This document shows positions 1-5,108 of a stretch of 7,688 nt of DNA, piece after piece. The position numbers and the translations under genes were made by a program. The DNA lies in the NCBI GenBank assembly GCA_022795575.1, contig JAAWGY010000352.1:1-7688 (forward strand), in the 5' to 3' direction. Origin of the DNA: Angelakisella sp. (GTDB lineage: Bacteria; Bacillota; Clostridia; Oscillospirales; Ruminococcaceae). Below the pieces are notes generated by a model. It was not told the DNA's origin. It searched no databases and worked only from the letters and a program-made list of their open reading frames with translations. The first letter of the stretch is position 1. Each line of letters opens with the position of its first letter.

Positions 1-1
1 G

Positions 2-238
2 CCGGTGTTTCTGACGAGGGACGGGCGGCCGATGCACCGGACGTATATCTCGGGGGCGATGAAGCCGGTGTGCGAGGCTGCGCAGCTGACGGATGGGCGG
101 GCGAATCCAAAGGGGCTACGGAAGTTGTATCTGTCCACCAGGGCTGCGGTGGAAAGCAACATCGCCCTGCTGGTGGAGCAGGCCTTGGAGAGGCAGTTGG
201 AGCAGGAGCCGTTGTCGATTGGATGGGATGAGTTCTGA
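2..238 (+). CDS. Tyrosine recombinase/integrase-like protein, C-terminal part (5' end outside window)
   Basis: The reading frame is open from the window edge, so the GTG at base 5 is not a real start; 78 residues are visible. The stretch reading VFLTRDGRPMHRTYISGAM resembles the segment just before the active-site box of phage-integrase-family recombinases. LRK at residues 39-41 sits where those enzymes have HxLRH, so the arginine is kept but both flanking histidines are lost. The 37 residues after it contain only one tyrosine (residue 43, beside the box), no LGH motif and no Tyr near the end; the protein finishes in a Glu/Gln-rich helix and LSIGWDEF. I recall Clostridia proteins annotated as site-specific integrases with similar tails, so this may be an intact divergent subfamily rather than decay. 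It probably binds DNA but may not recombine it. The stop codon directly abuts the next gene's ATG, suggesting cotranscription with the polysaccharide genes. Confidence 0.6.
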   Translation, partial: PVFLTRDGRPMHRTYISGAMKPVCEAAQLTDGRANPKGLRKLYLSTRAAVESNIALLVEQALERQLEQEPLSIGWDEF

Positions 239-1252
239 ATGCTGCTGAGTATCATCATTCCTGTTTACCAGGTGGAGGACTATCTGGAGTGCTGCCTGGA
301 TTCTGTTTTGGCCTGTGACCTGACGGACTGCGAGGTCCTGCTCTCTATGGGAGGGTCTGCCGACCGTAGCGACCAGATCAGCCGGAGATATGCAGAAAAA
401 TATCCCCTCATTCAAGCGTTGACACAGAGGGGTACCGGCCTGTCGGATGCCCGCAACTGCGCTATGGAGGCCGCTCGGGGGGATTACCTGCTGTTTCTGG
501 ACAGCGATGACTATGTCCTTCCCCAAAACCTCAACAATATCCTTTCCCGGCTTCGGGACGGAAGCCTCCGGGCCGATGTCATCGTCGCCGATTTCTACCG
601 TTTCAGTCGCGCCTCCGGCCGGATGGAGGCGGTGTTCCAGATCGGACAGGATACACCAATCCGGTCCGGGATCGATTTTCTACCCAAGATGCTCCGCAGG
701 CGGCAGTGCTTCTGGAATGTGTGGCGGTATCTCTACCGACGGGCGTTTATGGAGGAGCACGGTATCCGCTTTTGGGAGAATATGCTCAGCGAGGACCTGG
801 ACTTTACATCCAGCGTTTTCCTTGCCGAGCCGAAGATGCTCTTCTGCCACAGCCCCTACTATGTGTACTGCGTGGAGCGGGAGGACTCCCTGATGGGGAG
901 CTCGACCCTGAAACGCCTTTCCGATACCGTCACCGTTCTGGAACGATCCGTTTCCCGGATGAAGGAGAGCGCGCTCCCCTACGCCCCCTGCCTTGCGGCG
1001 CAGTTTCAGTTTGAATATATCTTGAACCTGGCTATTACGGCAGAATTGCCGGCTGAGGATCAGGCCGCCGCCCGGCTCCTGTATCGGAGCTGGAAGGAAA
1101 CGCTGGCGGACAGCTCTGACCCGCTGGTGCGGATCGCCAGGTGGGGTATCGGCGTTTTGGGGCCGGAGACATCGGCCCGTATCCTGCATCGGTTCAAAAT
1201 GCTCCGCCGCTGGAGGCGGCATCATCTCAGCAGAAGGAAGGCAAAGGAATGA
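239..1252 (+). CDS. Family 2 glycosyltransferase (GT-A fold)
   Basis: This 337-residue protein transfers a sugar from a nucleotide-activated donor onto a growing glycan at the cytoplasmic face of the membrane. The N-terminus LLSIIIPVYQVEDYL is the classic first strand and helix of GT2 enzymes. ARNCAMEAARGDYLLFLDSDD contains the metal-binding DxD-type motif at residues 88-91, and SEDLDF (184-189) is the usual place of the catalytic base. The region normally reading DDGSTD is instead SMGGSAD (36-42), so the usual acidic residues there are partly lost. The C-terminus is strongly basic (RFKMLRRWRRHHLSRRK), which could hold it on the inner membrane leaflet; no transmembrane segment is evident. The ATG follows the preceding stop without a gap, with only weak purine-rich sequence upstream, so coupling to the upstream gene is likely. 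It overlaps the heptose kinase gene by ATGA. Donor and acceptor cannot be read from sequence; a heptosyl donor is only a contextual guess. Confidence 0.9.
   Translation: MLLSIIIPVYQVEDYLECCLDSVLACDLTDCEVLLSMGGSADRSDQISRRYAEKYPLIQALTQRGTGLSDARNCAMEAARGDYLLFLDSDDYVLPQNLNNILSRLRDGSLRADVIVADFYRFSRASGRMEAVFQIGQDTPIRSGIDFLPKMLRRRQCFWNVWRYLYRRAFMEEHGIRFWENMLSEDLDFTSSVFLAEPKMLFCHSPYYVYCVEREDSLMGSSTLKRLSDTVTVLERSVSRMKESALPYAPCLAAQFQFEYILNLAITAELPAEDQAAARLLYRSWKETLADSSDPLVRIARWGIGVLGPETSARILHRFKMLRRWRRHHLSRRKAKE
1234..1241 (+). promoter_or_regulatory. Ribosome binding site of the heptose kinase gene
   Basis: AAGGAAGG lies 7 bases before the ATG at 1249. It decides the start: the same frame is open back to 1141, but those extra residues lie inside the preceding glycosyltransferase gene and have no kinase homology, whereas MIITRTPFRISFAGGGSD is the natural N-terminus of this kinase family. 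Confidence 0.75.
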
Positions 1253-2235
1253 TCATCACCAGAACCCCCTTTCGCATCAGCTTTGCAGGGGGCGGGAGCG
1301 ACCTCCCGGACTTTTATGAGCAGTACGGCGGCTGTGTCCTCAGCACCTCCATCAACAGGTACTGCTACATCTCCATCCACCCCTATTTTAATGAACAGGA
1401 TACTATGCTCAAATATTCGGAAAGCGAGCTTGTCTCCGACCTCTCCCAAATCCGGCACAAAATCTTCAACTGCGTTCTGAACGAGGCGCAGCTCCACGGG
1501 GTGGAGATCACCTCCACCGCCGACGTCCCCGGGGGGACGGGGCTGGGGTCTTCCAGCACCTTTACTGTGGGGCTTCTCAACGCGGTGAACTGCTACCGGG
1601 GGAAGTATCTCTCCAAGGGAAAGCTCGCCGCCAAGGCCTGTCAGGTGGAGATCGAAAGGTTGGGCAGCCCCATCGGAAAGCAGGACCAGTATGCGGCGGC
1701 CTGCGGAGGGCTGAATTTCATCCGCTTCCACCCGGACGGGGAGGTGTCGGTCTCCCCCATCGTGATGCAGCCGGAAACCTACCGGCGGCTCCAGCAGAAT
1801 CTGGTGATGTTCTACACCGGGGATGTCCGGTCGGCCAACGCCATCCTGGCGGAACAGAAGAGGAACATCAGCGCCGAAGACAAGGCAAAAAATCTTCGGC
1901 GGATGTGCGCCTTGGCGGAGGAGATGAAGGGGGCGCTGGAGCAGAACGACCTTTCCTCCTTCGGGCGGCTTTTGAACGACGGCTGGGAGCTGAAACGGAC
2001 CCTGGCCAGCGGCATCAGCAACCCCGCCATCGATGAAGCCTATGACACCGCCATGAAGAACGGGGCCCTGGGCGGTAAGCTGCTGGGGGCCGGAGGCGGC
2101 GGCTTCCTGCTCTTCTACTGCGAGCCGGACAAGCAGGAGCAGCTGCGGGTGGCCCTGCGGCTGCGGCCCTTCCCCTTCTCCTTCGAGAAGGACGGGACCT
2201 CGGTGATCTACATAGGGGACAAGTATTGGGACTAA
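1249..2235 (+). CDS. hddA: D-glycero-alpha-D-manno-heptose 7-phosphate kinase (GHMP kinase)
   Basis: It phosphorylates D-glycero-D-manno-heptose 7-phosphate at C1 with ATP, giving the alpha-1,7-bisphosphate, step 2 of the GDP-heptose pathway in the cytoplasm. The protein has 328 residues. All three GHMP motifs are visible: RTPFRISFAGGGSDLP (5-20), the phosphate-binding loop PGGTGLGSSST (94-104), and the C-terminal GGKLLGAGGGGF (275-286). GKQDQYAA (143-150) carries the likely catalytic Asp at 146. The RTPFRISFAGGGSD opening is typical of the HddA branch and of related sugar kinases such as the fucokinase-like group, so the substrate rests mainly on context: the guanylyltransferase, phosphatase and isomerase of the same pathway lie within 3 kb. 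The start overlaps the previous stop as ATGA, indicating translational coupling. The stop codon overlaps the Shine-Dalgarno sequence of the next gene. Confidence 0.88.
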   Translation: MIITRTPFRISFAGGGSDLPDFYEQYGGCVLSTSINRYCYISIHPYFNEQDTMLKYSESELVSDLSQIRHKIFNCVLNEAQLHGVEITSTADVPGGTGLGSSSTFTVGLLNAVNCYRGKYLSKGKLAAKACQVEIERLGSPIGKQDQYAAACGGLNFIRFHPDGEVSVSPIVMQPETYRRLQQNLVMFYTGDVRSANAILAEQKRNISAEDKAKNLRRMCALAEEMKGALEQNDLSSFGRLLNDGWELKRTLASGISNPAIDEAYDTAMKNGALGGKLLGAGGGGFLLFYCEPDKQEQLRVALRLRPFPFSFEKDGTSVIYIGDKYWD

Positions 2236-2240
2236 GGAGG
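2234..2240 (+). promoter_or_regulatory. Ribosome binding site of the SDR epimerase gene
   Basis: AAGGAGG is a full consensus Shine-Dalgarno sequence, 7 bases before the ATG at 2248. It shares two bases with the TAA stop of the kinase gene (2233-2235), a typical tight operon junction. Confidence 0.85.
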
Positions 2241-2247
2241 CATCAGC

Positions 2248-3180
2248 ATGAAAGCACTGGTAGCAGGCGGGGCGGGGTTCATCGGCAGCCACCTGGTGGA
2301 CGCGCTGCTGGCGGAGGGCTATGAGGTGGTCTGCGTCGACAACTTCTTCATTGGGACCCGGGAGAACATCCGGCACCTGGAGGGGGAGCCGCGGTTCACC
2401 TTCTACGAGCAGGACCTGAGCGACTTTGACGGCACCCTGGCCATCTTCGAGAGGGAGCGGCCGGACCACGTCTTCCACATGGCGGCCAACTCGGATATCC
2501 AGGCCAGCGCGGAGGACCCTCTCATCGAGTACAAAAACACCTACTCCACCACCTTTGTGCTGCTGGAGTGTATGCGCCGCACCGGCGTCAAAAAGCTCTT
2601 CTTCGCCTCCACCTCCGCCGTCTACGGGGAGCAGATGGGGGCCGAGGTGGGTGAGGAGGCTGTTGCCCTAAAGCCCATCTCCTACTACGGCGGGGCCAAG
2701 CTGGGTTCGGAGGGTATCATCTCCGCCTTCACCTACATGAACGACCTACAGACGCTGGTGTTCCGGTTCCCCAACGTCATCGGCCCGAGGCTGACCCACG
2801 GCGTCATCTTCGACTTCGTGAAGCGCCTCAAGGCCGATCCCTCCCACCTTCGCATCCTTGGGGACGGCCGGCAGAGCAAACCCTATATCTACGTCATGGA
2901 CCTGGTGGAGGCCATCGTGCGGTTCCGAGAGGTCCCCGTCGGCGTCACCCTCTACAACGTGGGGGTGGAGAGCCAGACCTCGGTGACCCGAATCGGGGAG
3001 ATCGTCTGCGAGAAGATGGGGCTCGGCGGCATCCCCTTTGAGTACACCGGGGGCCGGGGCGGCTGGAAGGGGGACGTGCCGGTTTTCGCCTACGACCTAA
3101 GCAGGATCCACACCGCCGGCTGGACGGCAAAGATGACCAGCGACGAGGCGGTAGCCAGGACAGTGGAGCAGGTGGTCTGA
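2248..3180 (+). CDS. NAD-dependent epimerase/dehydratase (extended SDR), nucleotide-sugar epimerase
   Basis: This 310-residue cytoplasmic oxidoreductase very likely alters a sugar while it is bound to a nucleotide. The NAD-binding loop is GGAGFIG (7-13) after the first strand, and VDN (30-32) ends the second strand, which favours NAD over NADP. The catalytic set is S123 in STSAVYG and Y147-x3-K151 in YYGGAK. A 4,6-dehydratase would be expected to carry an acidic residue in that serine motif (TDE or SSE-VYG); here it is SAVYG, so an epimerase of the GalE type fits better. It does not look like HldD, the ADP-heptose 6-epimerase, beyond the general fold. Lying between the heptose kinase and the guanylyltransferase, it is a candidate for epimerising GDP-heptose, but UDP-sugar epimerisation cannot be excluded. 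Its stop overlaps the next start (TGATG). Confidence 0.85.
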   Translation: MKALVAGGAGFIGSHLVDALLAEGYEVVCVDNFFIGTRENIRHLEGEPRFTFYEQDLSDFDGTLAIFERERPDHVFHMAANSDIQASAEDPLIEYKNTYSTTFVLLECMRRTGVKKLFFASTSAVYGEQMGAEVGEEAVALKPISYYGGAKLGSEGIISAFTYMNDLQTLVFRFPNVIGPRLTHGVIFDFVKRLKADPSHLRILGDGRQSKPYIYVMDLVEAIVRFREVPVGVTLYNVGVESQTSVTRIGEIVCEKMGLGGIPFEYTGGRGGWKGDVPVFAYDLSRIHTAGWTAKMTSDEAVARTVEQVV

Positions 3181-4481
3181 TGCAGGCGGTAATCATGGCG
3201 GGGGGTAAGGGCACACGGCTGCGGGCCATCACAAACGACGAGATCCCCAAGCCCATGGCACCGGTGGCGGGGAAGCCCATCCTCCAGTGGCAGATCGAGT
3301 GCCTGCGGGATCAGGGAGTCACTGATGTCGTGTTGATTGTGGGGCACCTGGGGGAGAAAATACAGGACTTCTTTGGGGACGGAAAGGCCTTCGGTGTGGA
3401 TATCCGCTATATCCAGGAAACGACCCCGCTGGGGACGGCGGGAGCCCTTTCGCTGCTGCCGCCGCTGCTGAAAGAGGATGCCTTCTTCCTGGTTTTTGGC
3501 GATGTGCTGTTTGACATCGACCTGGGGCGGATGTTGACATTTCACCGGGAAAAGCAGGCACGGGCAACGCTGTTTGTCCATCCAAACGCCCACCCCTTTG
3601 ACTCCGACCTGGTGATCTGCGACAGCACCGGGAGAGTACAAGGGTTTGATTCCAAGCACAATGTCCGGACGGGATGGTATCACAACTGCGTCAACGCCGG
3701 GTTCTATCTTTTGGATAAAGCTGTTTGCGAATGGGTGCCGGAAGAGCGCAGGGTGGATTTGGAAAAGGAGCTTCTTGCGGAGATGATCGCAAGGGGCGAA
3801 CCGGTTTACGCCTATCGCTCCTCAGAGTACATCAAGGATGTCGGGACAGTGGAGCGGATTACCGCCGCGGAGGAGGAGCTGCGAAGCGGCTATATCGCAA
3901 AACGGAGCCTTCGAAACCGGCAGCGGGCCATCTTTCTGGACCGGGACGGAACGGTCAATCGTAAAAACGGGCTGGTTTGGAAAGAAGAACAGTTTGAGTT
4001 AGAGGACGGCGTTGTCGAAGCTATTCGGGAAATAAACCGCTCCGGGTATTTGGCGATTCTGGTGACCAATCAGCCAGTGGTGGCCCGGGGGCTCTGCTCT
4101 GTCGAGGATGTGGAGAATATCCACAAAAAGCTGGAGACGCTGCTGGGGCGGGAGGGCGTTTATCTGGACGACATTCGGTTCTGTCCCCACCACCCGGACA
4201 AGGGCTATCCAGAGGAAAATCCGGCCTACAAAATCCCCTGCCATTGCCGCAAGCCGGACATCGGGATGCTGGAGGAATGCGCGGAGCGGTACAACATCGA
4301 CCTGGAAAAATCCTGGATGGTGGGGGACACCACCATGGACATCCAGACGGGGAAAAACGCGGGGACACGGACGGCGCTGGTGCTCACCGGAGACGCCGGA
4401 AAGGACGGAAAATACAACGCAAAGCCGGACTTAGTCTGCAAGGATTTAGGACAGGCTGTCAAGATGATTTTGGAGGGATAA
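3180..4481 (+). CDS. Bifunctional heptose-1-phosphate guanylyltransferase / heptose-1,7-bisphosphate phosphatase (HddC-GmhB fusion)
   Basis: This 433-residue protein joins two pathway enzymes. Residues 1-235 are a nucleotidyltransferase: AGGKGTRLR (7-15) is the NTP-binding loop, KPMAPVAGKP (24-33) follows, GD (107-108) marks the metal site, and YIKDVGTVE (217-225) is the usual end motif; HddC transfers GMP onto D-glycero-alpha-D-manno-heptose 1-phosphate. From about residue 249 comes an HAD phosphatase: FLDRDGTVN (252-260) holds the nucleophile D254 and D256, VTNQ (295-298) is motif II, K358 is motif III and VGDTTMD (381-387) is motif IV. C335, H337, C354 and C356 form the zinc loop typical of GmhB, which removes the 7-phosphate. 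The linker is short (about 236-248). The HAD domain catalyses the step before the transferase domain, so a substrate could pass between sites. HisB-N-type phosphatases share the zinc loop, but context supports GmhB. The gene is coupled upstream by TGATG; GGAG at 3165-3168 is a weak ribosome site. Confidence 0.9.
   Translation: MQAVIMAGGKGTRLRAITNDEIPKPMAPVAGKPILQWQIECLRDQGVTDVVLIVGHLGEKIQDFFGDGKAFGVDIRYIQETTPLGTAGALSLLPPLLKEDAFFLVFGDVLFDIDLGRMLTFHREKQARATLFVHPNAHPFDSDLVICDSTGRVQGFDSKHNVRTGWYHNCVNAGFYLLDKAVCEWVPEERRVDLEKELLAEMIARGEPVYAYRSSEYIKDVGTVERITAAEEELRSGYIAKRSLRNRQRAIFLDRDGTVNRKNGLVWKEEQFELEDGVVEAIREINRSGYLAILVTNQPVVARGLCSVEDVENIHKKLETLLGREGVYLDDIRFCPHHPDKGYPEENPAYKIPCHCRKPDIGMLEECAERYNIDLEKSWMVGDTTMDIQTGKNAGTRTALVLTGDAGKDGKYNAKPDLVCKDLGQAVKMILEG
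4472..4477 (+). promoter_or_regulatory. Ribosome binding site of the gmhA-like gene
   Basis: GGAGGG lies 6 bases before the ATG at 4484 and just before the TAA stop of the fusion gene. It fixes the start: the frame is open back to 4244, but that upstream part runs inside the phosphatase domain and encodes nothing resembling an SIS protein. Confidence 0.8.
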
Positions 4482-4483
4482 TC

Positions 4484-5071
4484 ATGGATTTTAAGAAGGA
4501 GATCGGTACATATCTGGAGCACGAGATCGAGACGCTGCGGGCGCTGGATGTGGAGGCCATCAACGAGGCGCTGAACCTGCTGCTGGAGGCCTTTGAGAAC
4601 GGGAACACCGTTTACATCTTCGGCAACGGGGGAAGTTCGGCGACGGCCTCTCATTTCCAGAACGACTTTAATAAAGGGGTCTCGGAGCACACTGAGAAGA
4701 AATTCAACTTCCTCTGTCTCAACGACAATGTGGCCACGGTGATGGCGGTGGCCAATGACATCGGCTTCGAGGAGGTGTTCCGGTTCCAGCTCCGGGGGCA
4801 CCTGAAGCCGGGGGATCTGGTGATGGCCATTTCCGGGAGCGGGAACTCGAAAAATGTCATCAACGCAGTGGAATATGCCAAGAGCTGCGGAAATCGGATC
4901 ATTGGGCTGACGGGGTTCGGTGGAGGGAGGCTGCGGGAGCTGGCGGATGTTGCGCTGCACGTGCCGGTGAACAGTATGCAGATTACGGAGGATGTGCATA
5001 TGGTGTTTGACCACCTTATGATGAGTGTTTTTTATAGGGAGTTGGCGGGGGTTGAGCATCTGAAAAACTGA
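4484..5071 (+). CDS. gmhA: Phosphoheptose (sedoheptulose 7-phosphate) isomerase, SIS domain
   Basis: GmhA converts sedoheptulose 7-phosphate to D-glycero-D-manno-heptose 7-phosphate, the first committed step of the pathway, as a cytoplasmic tetramer. The 195 residues match the usual length (E. coli about 192). An N-terminal helix pair (1-40) leads to FGNGGSSATASHF (46-58), the sugar-phosphate loop; ISGSGNSKNVINAVEYAK (116-133) is the second SIS signature, and TEDVHMVFDH (168-177) is the C-terminal helix that normally carries metal ligands. Compared with the E. coli zinc ligands His61, Glu65, Gln172 and His180, my by-eye alignment gives H57, D61, E169 and H177, so two ligands are changed. The segment FNKGV..KKFNFLCLNDN looks like a distinct subfamily that I associate with glycan clusters rather than LPS core. 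A related SIS isomerase is the main alternative. It follows the fusion gene by 2 bases and ends 37 bases before the next start, where the base composition changes. Confidence 0.82.
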   Translation: MDFKKEIGTYLEHEIETLRALDVEAINEALNLLLEAFENGNTVYIFGNGGSSATASHFQNDFNKGVSEHTEKKFNFLCLNDNVATVMAVANDIGFEEVFRFQLRGHLKPGDLVMAISGSGNSKNVINAVEYAKSCGNRIIGLTGFGGGRLRELADVALHVPVNSMQITEDVHMVFDHLMMSVFYRELAGVEHLKN

Positions 5072-5090
5072 GCTTCGTGTAGAAAGACTG

Positions 5091-5097
5091 AAAGGAG
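5091..5097 (+). promoter_or_regulatory. Ribosome binding site deciding a GTG start
   Basis: AAAGGAG lies 11 bases before the GTG at 5109, slightly long but usable spacing. The frame upstream is open but offers no ATG or GTG nearby, and VAKVSIIMPVYN is the expected beginning of a GT2 protein, so the GTG is preferred. Confidence 0.65.
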
Positions 5098-5108
5098 CGG
5101 TATCTTCG

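Noticed and set aside
1141..1248. Upstream extension of the heptose kinase frame
   Set aside because: It overlaps the glycosyltransferase gene, has no family homology, and a good ribosome binding site plus the family's natural N-terminus support 1249.
1222..2478. 418-codon open frame on the minus strand
   Set aside because: It lies opposite hddA and the start of the SDR gene, both with clear motifs; the composition (Pro, Gly, Val, His, Leu-rich) is that of an antisense shadow of GC-rich codons.
2248..3180. GDP-heptose or dTDP-glucose 4,6-dehydratase
   Set aside because: The serine motif is STSAVYG without the Asp/Glu pair expected of 4,6-dehydratases; an epimerase fits better.
4244..4483. 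Upstream extension of the gmhA frame
   Set aside because: It reads a Gly/Arg-rich out-of-frame translation of the phosphatase domain; the ATG at 4484 has GGAGGG in front.
5052..5108. Possible promoter before the large glycosyltransferase gene
   Set aside because: TTGAGC at 5052 and TAGAAA at 5080 are 22 bases apart with poor -10 match; spacing and consensus are not convincing, and the gap is only 37 bases.
5072..5108. Terminator between gmhA and the large glycosyltransferase gene
   Set aside because: No GC-rich hairpin followed by a T run is present; read-through is more likely.
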